Below, one piece after another: positions 50,545-59,821 of a stretch of 64,000 bases of DNA. The first letter of the stretch is position 1. Every line of letters starts with the position of its first letter. The position numbers and the translations under genes were made by a program. The DNA is from Acidimicrobiales bacterium (GTDB lineage: Bacteria; Actinomycetota; Acidimicrobiia; Acidimicrobiales; VFJN01), in assembly GCA_035316325.1 (NCBI GenBank), contig DATHJB010000103.1, positions 1 through 64,000 of the forward strand. Direction: 5' to 3'. Under the pieces are notes generated by a model. It made no database searches, was not told the origin of the DNA, and saw only the letters and a list, made by a program, of their open reading frames with translations.

Positions 50545-53500
50545 TCAATCCTGTACCTCGGTGCTGCGCGACTGCCATATGCGACCGACGAACACATCGG
50601 CGACCAGCAACAGCACGGCCAGCCACCCCAACGGGTGCACCCGGCGCATCTCCCACGGCCAGTCGAAGCTCGGCTCGGGCCCCCAGCGGGCCTGGATGTA
50701 GAGCACGTAGAGCATCGCCAGGCCCAGCGCCGCCGGGCTGGCCAGCAGCAGCCAGCGGCGGAACTTCTCGTGCCGGGCGCCGATGCCCGCCGCCACGCCC
50801 ACCACGAGCCCGATGAGCGCGCCCGCCACGATCCAGCTCAGGACGCCCACCGCCAGGCCGGCGACCCAGGCGGCCGTCCGGCTGGGGAGGGCGCCGTGGT
50901 AGCGGAACGCCAGGATCGGCGAGTAGGGCTCGGGCATGGCCGACGGCGCCACCACCGCCAGCTTGGGCCGCCGGAACACCAGGACCAGGCACAACAGGCC
51001 CGTCAGGATCGACAGGATCATGGCGACGTTCACCCCTCGCTGGGGCATGAACCGCAGCGACACCTCGAACGACTCGCTGGTCGGCACGACGTACCAGCCG
51101 TTGGCGAAGCCGTCGACCAGCTCGGGCGCGGCGAGCGTCTGGCCGTCGATGGTGGCGCTCCAGCCCTCGTTGTAGCTCTGCCCCAGCGTCAGCCAGAACG
51201 GCTCCTCCGGGGTGGCGCCCTCGACCTGCACCCGCAGGTGGTCGGGGTCGTCGTCCTCGACGGTGACGGTCGGCTGCGACGCGGCGGCCTCGTCGGCCTC
51301 GTCGTCGGGGATCGACTCCGCCACCAGCGTCGACGTGTCGGTGGAGGCGGCACCGCCGGCGGCCGACCGCAGGGACAGCTGGTCGATGTCGATGCCGCTG
51401 TCGAAGCCGTCCTCGGCGAGCAGCTCGACGTCGCCGCCGTTCAGCTCCAGCGGGGCGCCGTCGCAGGTGGTGATCGGCAGCGGGCGGCCGGCCATGGCGT
51501 CGTCCATCGGGCCGGTGATCCGCACCGGCACCCGGGTGGGCCCGACGGCCAGGAGGTCGCCGCGGCAGCCGCTGTCGAAGGTCTCCGGCAGGGCGGGGAC
51601 CTTCGGGCCGGGCAGGCCGATCTCGGTGATGGCGGCGGGCTGGGCGATCGGGTTGTCGCTCACCCAGTCGTTGGTGATCTGCTCGTCGACGCCCACCAGC
51701 TTGAGGCGGAACTCGCTGCCGGTGACCGCCTCGGGCAGCGCCAGGTCGACGTCGACCGTGGCGTTCTGCTCGTCGCTGCGCTCCAGGTCACCCACGTCGA
51801 GCACGGCCGCCGGCCGGCCGTCCACCCACAGCTCCACCTGGGTGGGCACCGAGTGGAGGCGGTCCGTCACGATGGTGAGCGGCAGGTGGTCGATGGTGGT
51901 GGGCTGCTGCAGCACCACCTCCACCCACTGGTTGAGCGGGCGGCTGCGGACGGTGGTCCACGCGGTGGCGGGGTCGCCGTCGAAGGCGCTCGACGCCGTG
52001 CCGACCGTGCCGGTCAGGTCGCTGACGGATCGCACCCAGGTGGCCGAGCCGTCGTGCGGGCGACCGACCAGGGAGTCGATCACCTCGGCGTCGGTCCGTC
52101 CCGACAGCCGGGCCTCGCCGGTGAGGGTGAAGGAGCGCCCGGTGGGCAGCGAGAACTTGCGGTGCAGCTCGCGCTCCTCGTCGGACCGGGTGGGGTCGAG
52201 CGGGTCTTGGCGGATCCGGGTGAGCAGCACGGCCAGCGGGTGGTCGAGCGATGCCGGGCCGGCGGCGTCGAGCAGGTCGGTGGGCAGGCGCACCGCCTCC
52301 TGGAGGCGGGTGTTGAGCGGCGGCTCGTCGTCGGCCAGCACCTCGACCTCGGCGAACCCGACGCTGCTCTGCCCGGCGTAGCGGGGGAGCACGCCCTTCG
52401 AGTCCTCGAGGATCTCGATCTCGAACGACTGGAACGTGAGCCGCGACGGCAGCGTCACAGTCTGCCCGGGCTGCGTCCGCGACTGCTCGGTGACGTCGAC
52501 GTCCACGTCGGTGCCGTCGTCGAAGTGGAGCCGCACCTTGGTGATGAACCGGGTGGCGGGCCCCTTGATGGGCTGGAGCAGGCGGAGGCGATCGGCGGTG
52601 GCGGGCCGGCGCAGGGTCAGCTCGAGGCGCTCGCCGGTGGTGGACACGAAGGCGCCGGTGCGCCAGGCGGTCTGCGGATCGCCGTCGACCGCCAGGATGG
52701 CCCGCTCCTCGGGCGAGAACGTGATCGGGTTGCCGTAGGAGGAGGCCTCGGCGTCGACGTCGCCGGCCCGGTCGACCACGGTCTGCGACTCGCTGCCGGC
52801 GTCGGGGAAGATCGGCAGCCGGTTGTCGCCCGCGTCGGTCTCGAGCTGGCCGCCGGTCTCCGTCTCCGTGTAGCCGCGGGTGTGGCGCACGGTGGTCCAG
52901 CGCTCGCCGCGCTTGCGGTTCGAGTCGGTGATCAGCAGGGCGGCGTCGTTCTCGAGGGCCGCGGCGACGTCGTCGTCGTCCAGGGTGGCGCTGTAGCGGA
53001 TCAGCTCGGTGCCGTCGATGAGCCCGGCGCCCGCGGCCTCGACCAGCCCGGCCCCGTCGCCCGCCACCACCAGCGGGTTCGACGCCGACTGGGCTTCGAC
53101 CAGCTTCACCGCGTCCTCCACGGGGAGGACGGCGACGGCGGGCGGGTCGGGGAGGCTGGGGTCGGTGACGAGCAGCAGCTCGTCGTCGAGCTGCACGTCC
53201 TCGACGGTGAGGTTGGGGTCGGATGGCCCGAACGGCACCGGCTCGCCCAGGCCGGGGGCCGACAGCACGAAGTCCCAGAAGTTGCGGGGACGTGGGGTGT
53301 TGTAGCGCTCGTACTGGAGGTCGCTCTGCACCAGGACGTCGCCGGCCCGCAGCAGGCGGGCGATGGCGGCGAGGGCGTCGGGATCCGCGGTGCGCTCCTG
53401 CAGGCGCAGGTCGAAGGCGTTGAGCAGGTTGGCCGATGCCGGTGACCCGTAGGGGATCAGCTCGCGCTGCACCGACGGCCGGTCGAGGAGCCCGGGCAGG

Positions 53501-54918
53501 ATCGGGTCGACGGTGTTGCCCCAGCGGTAGCTGGCGAAGTCGCTGCCGGGGACGACCAGGACGCGGGTGTCGCTGCCCTGCTCGTCGAGATGGGCGGCCG
53601 CCTCGTTCCAGTACTCGGGGATGTCGGACGGCCGGCGCAGGTTGTCGGGCACGAACTGGCCCATCCACAGCGGCGGCAGGCACAGCACGGCGACCAGCGG
53701 GACGGCGAACCCCAACGGTCGGGCCACGTGCGGCCAGCGCCGGGCGACGCTGGCGACCCCGGAGCCCAGCAGCACGGCCATGCCCAGCACGACCAGCGGC
53801 ACGGCCCGCGGGAGGCTGCGCATCGCCAGGCCGGCGTCGGAGCTCTGGAAGGCCTGCACCATCCGGGCGAACGGCGGCCCGTGGTCCCACGGGTAGGCGC
53901 CGATCGCCAGCGCCGTGCCGATCAGCACCAGCAGCACGAAGTAGGCCCGGTGCCGCCAGCGGGCGACGACCGCACCCCAGATGCCGCTCATCGGGACGAG
54001 GTAGGTGAGCAGCACCAGCGGCAGCCACTGGGTGTAGCCCCGGCTGGCCTCGATCCACGGGCCGAGGCGGTCGGTGCCGTAGAAGAACCAGTAGCCGAGG
54101 CCCCGCAGCACCTCGTGGCTCACCGACGCCGAGCTGACCACCTTGGCGGTCTCCGTGTAGCGCAGGATCTCGATGCCGTTGCTGCCCTGGACGCTCAGGC
54201 CGGCGATCCACCACGCCGACAGGGGCACGGTCAGCACGCCGATCTTCAGCGCCGCCCGGACGGCGGTGCGGGGTGGGACCTCGCGGGCACCCCACACCGA
54301 GTGCACCAGCCACAGCAGGGGCGCGAGGCCGACCAGCAGGAGCGCGGTGGCGTTCACCGAACCGCAGGTGGTCACCACCAGGGCGAAGAGCGCGGGGTAG
54401 CGCCAGCCCTTGTGCCGCACGGCCTGGATGGTGAGGGCGACGAGCCAGGGGAGCGCGCTGAACGGCAGCAGGATGGCGGACAGGCGCGACACCAGCGTCA
54501 GGAGGTACGGCGTCAGCGCGTAGACGAACACCGCGGCGTTCACGCCCGGCCCCCGCCAGCCGAGGACCCGGAGCAGGTAGGCGACCCCGGCCCCGGCGGC
54601 GAAGATGATCGTGCCCCACCACAGCCGCTGCGAGACCCAGTCGGGGAACCCGAGCTTCTCGGTGACCCAGTAGAAGGGCCCCATCGGCCACAGGTAGCCG
54701 ATGTTCTGGTGGGTGACCGTGCCCATGCCGATCGACGGGTCCCACATCGACCAGGCGCGGCTCATCAGCCGGGCGGGGTCGAGGTACAGGTAGGTCTTGG
54801 TGTCGGCGCTCACCCAGCCCGGCCGCGTCAGCAGCAGGGGCAGGTAGGCGACGGCGGCCAGGCCGGCGTGGAGCTTGAGCGTCGTGCCCGTGGAGGCGCG
54901 CGCCAACGGGTTCCTCAT
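50545..54918 (-). CDS. aftD: AftD-like alpha-(1->3)-arabinofuranosyltransferase
   Basis: This is a 1457-aa giant GT-C membrane protein. The N-terminal third holds about 11 helices with DTKTYLYLDPARLMSRAWSMWDP in the first extracytoplasmic loop (acidic catalytic position) and QRLWWGTIIFAAGAG, both like mycobacterial AftD. The large extracytoplasmic C-terminal half contains discoidin/F5-8-like carbohydrate-binding stretches (ATAWTTVRSRPLNQWVEVVLQQPTT in pieces, DGDPQTAWRTGAF). A final pair of helices ends the protein. It uses decaprenyl-phospho-arabinose in relatives. The ATG at 54918 overlaps the GT4 stop (ATGA). Confidence 0.88.
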   Translation of the reverse strand: MRNPLARASTGTTLKLHAGLAAVAYLPLLLTRPGWVSADTKTYLYLDPARLMSRAWSMWDPSIGMGTVTHQNIGYLWPMGPFYWVTEKLGFPDWVSQRLWWGTIIFAAGAGVAYLLRVLGWRGPGVNAAVFVYALTPYLLTLVSRLSAILLPFSALPWLVALTIQAVRHKGWRYPALFALVVTTCGSVNATALLLVGLAPLLWLVHSVWGAREVPPRTAVRAALKIGVLTVPLSAWWIAGLSVQGSNGIEILRYTETAKVVSSASVSHEVLRGLGYWFFYGTDRLGPWIEASRGYTQWLPLVLLTYLVPMSGIWGAVVARWRHRAYFVLLVLIGTALAIGAYPWDHGPPFARMVQAFQSSDAGLAMRSLPRAVPLVVLGMAVLLGSGVASVARRWPHVARPLGFAVPLVAVLCLPPLWMGQFVPDNLRRPSDIPEYWNEAAAHLDEQGSDTRVLVVPGSDFASYRWGNTVDPILPGLLDRPSVQRELIPYGSPASANLLNAFDLRLQERTADPDALAAIARLLRAGDVLVQSDLQYERYNTPRPRNFWDFVLSAPGLGEPVPFGPSDPNLTVEDVQLDDELLLVTDPSLPDPPAVAVLPVEDAVKLVEAQSASNPLVVAGDGAGLVEAAGAGLIDGTELIRYSATLDDDDVAAALENDAALLITDSNRKRGERWTTVRHTRGYTETETGGQLETDAGDNRLPIFPDAGSESQTVVDRAGDVDAEASSYGNPITFSPEERAILAVDGDPQTAWRTGAFVSTTGERLELTLRRPATADRLRLLQPIKGPATRFITKVRLHFDDGTDVDVDVTEQSRTQPGQTVTLPSRLTFQSFEIEILEDSKGVLPRYAGQSSVGFAEVEVLADDEPPLNTRLQEAVRLPTDLLDAAGPASLDHPLAVLLTRIRQDPLDPTRSDEERELHRKFSLPTGRSFTLTGEARLSGRTDAEVIDSLVGRPHDGSATWVRSVSDLTGTVGTASSAFDGDPATAWTTVRSRPLNQWVEVVLQQPTTIDHLPLTIVTDRLHSVPTQVELWVDGRPAAVLDVGDLERSDEQNATVDVDLALPEAVTGSEFRLKLVGVDEQITNDWVSDNPIAQPAAITEIGLPGPKVPALPETFDSGCRGDLLAVGPTRVPVRITGPMDDAMAGRPLPITTCDGAPLELNGGDVELLAEDGFDSGIDIDQLSLRSAAGGAASTDTSTLVAESIPDDEADEAAASQPTVTVEDDDPDHLRVQVEGATPEEPFWLTLGQSYNEGWSATIDGQTLAAPELVDGFANGWYVVPTSESFEVSLRFMPQRGVNVAMILSILTGLLCLVLVFRRPKLAVVAPSAMPEPYSPILAFRYHGALPSRTAAWVAGLAVGVLSWIVAGALIGLVVGVAAGIGARHEKFRRWLLLASPAALGLAMLYVLYIQARWGPEPSFDWPWEMRRVHPLGWLAVLLLVADVFVGRIWQSRSTEVQD

Positions 54919-56132
54919 CTGGCGCCGCGGCGCCTGGACACTTCGGCTGCCAGGATCCGCATGACCTGCGTCGCGGTCTGGCCCCAGGTCAGCGCCGCGG
55001 CCCGGGCGAGCGCGCCCTGGCGGAGCTGGGCGAGGCGACGGGGGTCGCCGAGCACGTCGACGAATGCCGCGGCCAGGTTGGCCTGCACGGCGCCCAGGTC
55101 GCCGTCGACGGGGGCGAGCACGCCGCTCACGCCGTCGACCACGGCGTCCTCGTGGCCGGCGATGCGGGTCGCCACGGCGGGCGTCCCGCAGGCGGCGGCC
55201 TCCGTGAGCGTCATCCCCCAACCCTCGCGCGCCGACGCCGACGCCACGACCCAGGCCTGGCGGTACAGGTCGATCAGCTCGGCGTCGCTGAGGTAGCCCC
55301 GCAGGGTGACCCAGTCGCCGCCGCCCACCTCGTCGACCGCGGCTTCGACGATCGGGCGTTCGTAGCCCTCGCCGACGATGTGCAGCCGCAGGCCGGGCAC
55401 CTGCTCCCGGGCCTTGGCGGCGGCCCGCACGAGGAGGTCGTAGCGCTTCACGGGCGCCAGCCGGCCGACCGCGACCACGAGCGGCTCGGGGGCCCGCTGG
55501 TCGTCGGTGCCGGGGGTGAAGCGGGGGTCGATGCCGGGGTGGACGACGCTGACCTTGTCGTCGCGGAAGCCGAGGTCCTCGACCATCTCCTGCTTCGACG
55601 ACTCCGACAGCGTGACGATGTGGGTGCGGCTGTAGAGCGGGGGAGCGAGCTTCGACTCCAGCAGCTCGCCCCACCTGGCGATCCCGGGCGGCAGCGTCAT
55701 GCCCCACATCTCGGCGTGCACGTGGTGGAGGAACACGATGCGGGGGCCGAAGCACCACAGGGGGCTGAGGAACGGCATGCCGTTCCAGATCTCGATCAGG
55801 GCGTCGCGGGGGCCGGTGCGGCCGGCCAGCTCGGCGGCGGCGGCCCGGGGGAACACCATGTAGCGCCCGGCCCGGCGGATGACCCGGTAGCCGCTGCGCA
55901 GCGTCTCGGTGGGCTGGCCCTGCGCCCACGACGTGCGCAGGGTGACCTCCACCCCGGCGGCCGCCCAGCGCTTGGCGATCTCGTCGATGTGGACCTCCGA
56001 CCCGCCGGCTTCGACGTCGTCGAGGTCGCGCCACGCCAGGGCGTGGACCCGCCGGATGCCCGCCGACGCAGCCAGGTCTCCGATCTTGTCGACGGTCTGG
56101 GACTCAGGCTCGTCGAAGTCGGCAGTGGTCAC
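54915..56132 (-). CDS. GT4-family glycosyltransferase
   Basis: This 405-aa GT-B glycosyltransferase has an N-terminal Rossmann domain with the GGSEVHIDEIAKRWAAAGV acceptor-side loop and a C-terminal donor domain (VVAVGRLAPVKRYDLLVRAA, ASAREGWGMTLTEAAACGTPAVAT with the E-x7-E motif). Acceptor and sugar are unknown. The GTG start is at 56132; it is followed by aftD with a 4-bp overlap, so both probably act on the same envelope glycan. The 148-bp gap to the methyltransferase carries divergent promoters. Confidence 0.9.
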   Translation of the reverse strand: MTTADFDEPESQTVDKIGDLAASAGIRRVHALAWRDLDDVEAGGSEVHIDEIAKRWAAAGVEVTLRTSWAQGQPTETLRSGYRVIRRAGRYMVFPRAAAAELAGRTGPRDALIEIWNGMPFLSPLWCFGPRIVFLHHVHAEMWGMTLPPGIARWGELLESKLAPPLYSRTHIVTLSESSKQEMVEDLGFRDDKVSVVHPGIDPRFTPGTDDQRAPEPLVVAVGRLAPVKRYDLLVRAAAKAREQVPGLRLHIVGEGYERPIVEAAVDEVGGGDWVTLRGYLSDAELIDLYRQAWVVASASAREGWGMTLTEAAACGTPAVATRIAGHEDAVVDGVSGVLAPVDGDLGAVQANLAAAFVDVLGDPRRLAQLRQGALARAAALTWGQTATQVMRILAAEVSRRRGAR

Positions 56133-56280
56133 GGATCGTTGTCCTCCCCCAGCAGCACCGGCGCCCGGTGGGTCGCTCTATCGGTCCCGAAGATCAGGCG
56201 CCGGGTGGCCCGTATGCTACGGAACCTCGCCCCCTCGTACCAGCGTCCTTCAGCTACTTACTTGCCTCTACTCGTCGAAC

Positions 56281-57036
56281 ATGGAGCACATCGTGTCTAG
56301 CGCAAGTCCGGACCTCATCGAAGCACTCGAGGGTGTCGAGGGTTGGTTCAGCCCCGAACAGGTCGAACGGGTCTCGGCCGCGGCCGCGGCCGCTCCGCCC
56401 GGGGGGCGGATCGTGGAGATCGGGTCGTTCCGGGGGCGGTCGATGATCGCCATCGCCCGCTCCGCCCCCGACGGCGTGGAGATCGTGGCGATCGACCCGC
56501 ACGCCGGCAACGACCGGGGCCCGCAGGAGATCGAGGGGTTCGAGGACGAGGCGGCGGAGGACAACGTGGTCTTCCTCCGGAACCTCGAGAAGGCCGGTGT
56601 CGCCGAGCGGGTGCGCCACGTCCGCAAGTTCTCCCACGACGCCCACGGCGACGTCGACGGGGAGATCGACGTGCTCCACATCGACGGCGCCCACCGCTTC
56701 GGCCCCGCCCGCGAGGACATCCTGGCGTGGGGCAACCGGGTGGTGGAGGGCGGCTCGATGCTGATCCACGACTCGTTCTCGTCGGTGGGCGTGACCGCGG
56801 CGATCCTCTCGTCGCTGACGCCGTCGGGGCACTGGCGCTACGTGGGCCGTTCCCGGTCCCTGGCCGAGTACCGCAAGGTGTCGGTGAAGGGGGCTGCCCG
56901 GGTGGGGAACGTGGGCCGCCAGCTCGCCGAGCTGCCGTGGTTCCTCCGCAACGTGACGATCAAGGCCCTGATGGTCGTGAAGCTCAACCGCGTCGCCCGC
57001 GTCCTCGGCCACGACGGCGAGCACTGGCCCTACTAG
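56281..57036 (+). CDS. Class I SAM-dependent methyltransferase (Methyltransf_24)
   Basis: This 251-aa methyltransferase has SAM motif I IVEIGSFRGRSMIAIARS, motif II VEIVAIDPHAGND and EIDVLHIDGAHRFGPAREDI, the family signature for the metal/substrate-binding Asp-Gly-x-His. Relatives work in polysaccharide or glycolipid clusters (O-methylation of sugars), which fits the neighbourhood. I chose the ATG at 56281. A candidate -10 TATGCT lies about 70 bp upstream. Confidence 0.85.
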   Translation: MEHIVSSASPDLIEALEGVEGWFSPEQVERVSAAAAAAPPGGRIVEIGSFRGRSMIAIARSAPDGVEIVAIDPHAGNDRGPQEIEGFEDEAAEDNVVFLRNLEKAGVAERVRHVRKFSHDAHGDVDGEIDVLHIDGAHRFGPAREDILAWGNRVVEGGSMLIHDSFSSVGVTAAILSSLTPSGHWRYVGRSRSLAEYRKVSVKGAARVGNVGRQLAELPWFLRNVTIKALMVVKLNRVARVLGHDGEHWPY

Positions 57037-57050
57037 CCGACCGACCTGTC

Positions 57051-57101
57051 CGAAACCTCGACAGGAACGGTGGCTAGAGCGCCGTTTCTGTCGAAGTTTC
57101 G
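57051..57101. terminator. Family-C palindrome
   Basis: Arms of 20 bp (57051-57070, CGAAACCTCGACAGGAACGG, and 57082-57101, 18 of 20 paired) enclose an 11-nt loop TGGCTAGAGCG. It lies between converging methyltransferase and Ppm1-like genes. The loop contains the TAG stop of the minus-strand gene and the right arm encodes its last residues. GGCTA in the loop is shared with family A. Confidence 0.7.
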
Positions 57102-57889
57102 ACGGGAGCCGGAGCCGGTGCCGGAGCCGGGGCCGCTGCGGGGGCCGGGGCCGGGGCCGGGGTCAGCTCCGGCTTGCGGCGGAGGATGCGGTCGCGGATG
57201 GCCCACCAGGTGACCAGCGACATCGCCTCGCCGATGATGTGCCAGCTCATCTTCGACACGCCGCGGACGCGGTCCATGAAGGTGATCGGCACCTCGACGA
57301 TCTTGGCGCCGCGGCGGTGGGCCAGGTAGGCCAGCTCCACCTGGAAGCCGTAGCCGGTGGCCTTGGTGCGGCTGGCGTCGATGTCCTGGAGGACCGACGT
57401 CCGGTAGGCCCGGTAGCCGGCGGTGGCATCGCGCACGCCGAGGCCGAGGATCTTCGAGGCGTAGGTGTTGCCGATGCGCGACAGGAGGCGGCGGCGCCGG
57501 GGCCAGTGCGGGGTGGTGCCGCCCTTGATGTAGCGGGACCCGACGCAGACGTCGGCGCCGGCCTCGATCTGGGCGAGCAGCTCGGGCAGCTTCTCCGGCG
57601 GGTGCGACAGGTCGGCGTCCATCTGGACGATGACGTCGTAGCCGTCCTCGAACGCCCGACCGAAGCCCGCCCGGTAGGCGACGCCGAGGCCGCTCTTCTC
57701 GGGTTGGCTCAGGACGTCGATCTGGCCCAGCTCCTCGTTGGTTGTCTTGGCGAGGTCGGCCGTTCCGTCGGGGCTGCTGTCGTCCACCACGAGGACGTCC
57801 ACTTGGGGTGCCGCAGCGCGGACCCGCCGTAGGACCTCGGCGATGTTGTCGGCCTCGAGGAAGGTCGGGATGATGACGAGTGTGCGCAT
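57074..57889 (-). CDS. ppm1: Polyprenol-phosphate mannosyltransferase (Ppm1/DPM1-like GT2)
   Basis: This 271-aa GT2 makes polyprenyl-phospho-mannose or a related lipid-linked sugar. It has VIIPTFLEADNIAEVLRRV, VVDDSSPDGTADLA, VIVQMDADLSHPPEKLP (DxD), the G-SRYIKGG loop, NTYASKILGLGVRDATAGYRAYR and the membrane-proximal FMDRVRGVSKMSW. A Pro/Ala repeat tail (PAPAPAPAA...) follows. It supplies the donor used by GT-C enzymes such as those encoded next door. A candidate promoter lies directly upstream. Confidence 0.9.
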   Translation of the reverse strand: MRTLVIIPTFLEADNIAEVLRRVRAAAPQVDVLVVDDSSPDGTADLAKTTNEELGQIDVLSQPEKSGLGVAYRAGFGRAFEDGYDVIVQMDADLSHPPEKLPELLAQIEAGADVCVGSRYIKGGTTPHWPRRRRLLSRIGNTYASKILGLGVRDATAGYRAYRTSVLQDIDASRTKATGYGFQVELAYLAHRRGAKIVEVPITFMDRVRGVSKMSWHIIGEAMSLVTWWAIRDRILRRKPELTPAPAPAPAAAPAPAPAPAPVETSTETAL

Positions 57890-57896
57890 CTGCCCA

Positions 57897-57926
57897 GCTC
57901 TACGATCGGTAAATAAAGTCCGTCAA
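57897..57926 (-). promoter_or_regulatory. Candidate promoter of ppm1
   Basis: On the minus strand TTGACG (57926-57921) and TAGAGC (57902-57897) are 18 bp apart, in an unusually AT-rich patch (TTTATTTA) for this genome. Only 7 bp separate the -10 from the ATG at 57889, so the transcript may be leaderless. Support is consensus likeness only. Confidence 0.4.
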
Positions 57927-57953
57927 GCGGCTCGTGTCCCCCCGTGACGGCCA

Positions 57954-57969
57954 CTCCGCCGTGGCGGAG
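57954..57969 (-). terminator. Hairpin between GT-C gene and ppm1
   Basis: CTCCGCC-GT-GGCGGAG forms a 7-bp stem with a 2-nt loop, about 75 bp after the stop of the GT-C protein. The rest of the 153-bp gap shows only the ppm1 promoter candidate. Confidence 0.4.
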
Positions 57970-58042
57970 GGGCACCGTAGCCCAGCGGCAGCACCGTAGC
58001 TCGCGATGCCCGAGTCTGCCCGTGAGACGGGGTGGCTGGGGC

Positions 58043-59821
58043 TCAACACTTGAGGTACAGCTCGTACATGCCCCGGTCGTAGCGGGGGTCGGCCGGGTGG
58101 TAGACGCCGTAGCTGTCGTAGAGGCAGAACTCGTCGGCGATCACCTGGTTCGGCTTGTCGGAGCCGAGGTCCATCGAGGCGTTGGGCTCGTCCCAGTTGT
58201 CGTAGAGCGTGGAGGCGATGTACGCGTCGGCCTCGCTCAGCTCCTCGGCGAGGCCGGAGTCCTCGGTGTTGGTGATGCCCGGCTCCATCTCCAGGTAGTG
58301 GGTGCCCGGCTCGAGCTGAGGGAGCAGGTAGTAGAAGAAGGTCTCGGTGTAGGGGGTCTGGCGGAGGTCGCCGCTGCCGACGATGAGGCGGTCACCGGGC
58401 TCGGTGACCTGCTCGATGTCGTCGATCATGGCCTGGGCGGCGTCGGCGGCGTCGATCCGGCCGTAGTAGAAGGTGCGGTCCCGGTTGGTGATCGCCTGGA
58501 TGCCCTCCGTCCGGTAGTCGAACGACTGACCCGTGTAGTCGGCGTACCAGCGCACGCTGTAGTGGGGGATCAGCGTGAACATGACCACGAGGGGGACGAG
58601 CGGCAGGGCGGCTCTCACGGCGGGGAGACGGCCGTCGCGCAGGCGGTACCACTCGAGGAGCGCGGCGGGGAGGAGGCCGAAGGGCACGGCGCTGACCCAC
58701 GACAGGTGCGCCGTGTCGACCCGCTGCACCACCTGCGGCATGGTGCCGAGGCAGAAGAGGCCGAGGAGGAAGAGGAGCCAGCCGTGCGGGCGGCCGGCTC
58801 GACGGGAGCGGTGGCCGGTCCAGAGGACGAACGCCGTGACGGCGAAGAGGATCGGGACCCAGAGGAACACCTGCAGCGGCTGGTCGAGGTGGGGGAACGG
58901 CCACGGCCAGTTGCGGAACAGCAGGGCGTTGTTGAGGAAGCTGGTGAACTTGTCGGGGTCGGGCGGGAACGGGAGGGTGCGGCCGGGGCGGAGCTCGAAG
59001 ACCGTCTCGACGACCATGCCGTTCACGACGTTGCCGGGCCCGGCCAGCGCCATGTGGAGGAGGTAGGGGCTGACGCCGAGGGCGACGCCGCCGGCGAGGG
59101 CCTTGCGGCCTCGGGCGTCGAGGCCCCAGAGGAACGCGGCACCGAAGGGAAGCCCCAACGCGAGGACCTGGTCGGGCCGGAACAAAAGGGCCGCGCCGGC
59201 CAAGAGGCCCGCTGTCACACTTCTTTGAAGGGAAACGACCCCATCAGGGTCGTTTCCCTTCAAAGACGACTGGGCCAAGCGGATGACGGCCCAGACGGAG
59301 AAGGCCATGCCCCCGGCCCACGCCAGGGCGGTGAGGCCGACGGGCGGCATGATCAGGATGGCGGCGACCGACCCGCCGAGGACCGCCGGCCAGCGTCCCC
59401 AGCGGTAGCCGACGTAGGTCACCCCGACGATGACGCCCAGCAACTGCAGGAGGCCGGCCAGGCGCTCCACCCAGAGGTCGACGCCGAGCACCTGGTAGAA
59501 GCCGGCGAGGGCCCAGAGGCTGCCGGGGCCGTAGAGGTGGAGGAAGTCCTTGTTGGGGATGTCGCCCTCGAGGACCCGCTCGGGGAACACGAGCATGAAC
59601 CCCTCCTCGAACGGCGCCCCCGGCGTCCGGAAGAACCCCACCAGCGGCAACGCGACGACGATCCCCACCACCACCGCCACCACCCACCACGAAGGCACCC
59701 ACGCCCACCTACCCCGGCCACCACCGTCGTCGGTGTCACCGGTGTCGGGGACCACCTCGTCCATCTCGTCCTTCGCAGCTGTCGTGCCTGTCGTATCTGT
59801 CGGTGTGGCGTCGACCGTCAT
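58043..59821 (-). CDS. GT-C-type membrane glycosyltransferase-like protein
   Basis: This 592-aa polytopic membrane protein has about 10-11 helices. After helix 1 the first extracytoplasmic loop reads PGAPFEEGFMLVFPERVLEGDIPNKDFLHLYGPG in pieces (FEEGFMLV, GDIPNKDFLHLYGPG), as in PMT_2/GT39-like GT-C enzymes where the acidic pair is catalytic. A soluble C-terminal domain (about 440-592) ends DRGMYELYLKC. Residues about 186-200 are encoded by a perfect 20-bp-arm palindrome, an insertion that seems to lie in a cytoplasmic loop. The ATG overlaps the upstream stop (ATGA). Confidence 0.75.
   Translation of the reverse strand: MTVDATPTDTTGTTAAKDEMDEVVPDTGDTDDGGGRGRWAWVPSWWVVAVVVGIVVALPLVGFFRTPGAPFEEGFMLVFPERVLEGDIPNKDFLHLYGPGSLWALAGFYQVLGVDLWVERLAGLLQLLGVIVGVTYVGYRWGRWPAVLGGSVAAILIMPPVGLTALAWAGGMAFSVWAVIRLAQSSLKGNDPDGVVSLQRSVTAGLLAGAALLFRPDQVLALGLPFGAAFLWGLDARGRKALAGGVALGVSPYLLHMALAGPGNVVNGMVVETVFELRPGRTLPFPPDPDKFTSFLNNALLFRNWPWPFPHLDQPLQVFLWVPILFAVTAFVLWTGHRSRRAGRPHGWLLFLLGLFCLGTMPQVVQRVDTAHLSWVSAVPFGLLPAALLEWYRLRDGRLPAVRAALPLVPLVVMFTLIPHYSVRWYADYTGQSFDYRTEGIQAITNRDRTFYYGRIDAADAAQAMIDDIEQVTEPGDRLIVGSGDLRQTPYTETFFYYLLPQLEPGTHYLEMEPGITNTEDSGLAEELSEADAYIASTLYDNWDEPNASMDLGSDKPNQVIADEFCLYDSYGVYHPADPRYDRGMYELYLKC
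59222..59266. repeat. Family-D palindrome inside the GT-C gene
   Basis: Perfect 20-bp arms TCTTTGAAGGGAAACGACCC (59222-59241 with 59247-59266) and a 5-nt loop. In frame on the minus strand it encodes SSLKGNDPDGVVSLQRS. It is too perfect for coding chance and marks a mobile or hairpin element inserted in the gene without breaking the frame. Confidence 0.8.

Noticed and set aside
50488-53445. A 985-codon plus-strand open frame opposite aftD, starting with PTTPPPPQ
   Set aside because: Beyond the repeat peptide it is a shadow of the AftD-like protein, with no domain of its own.
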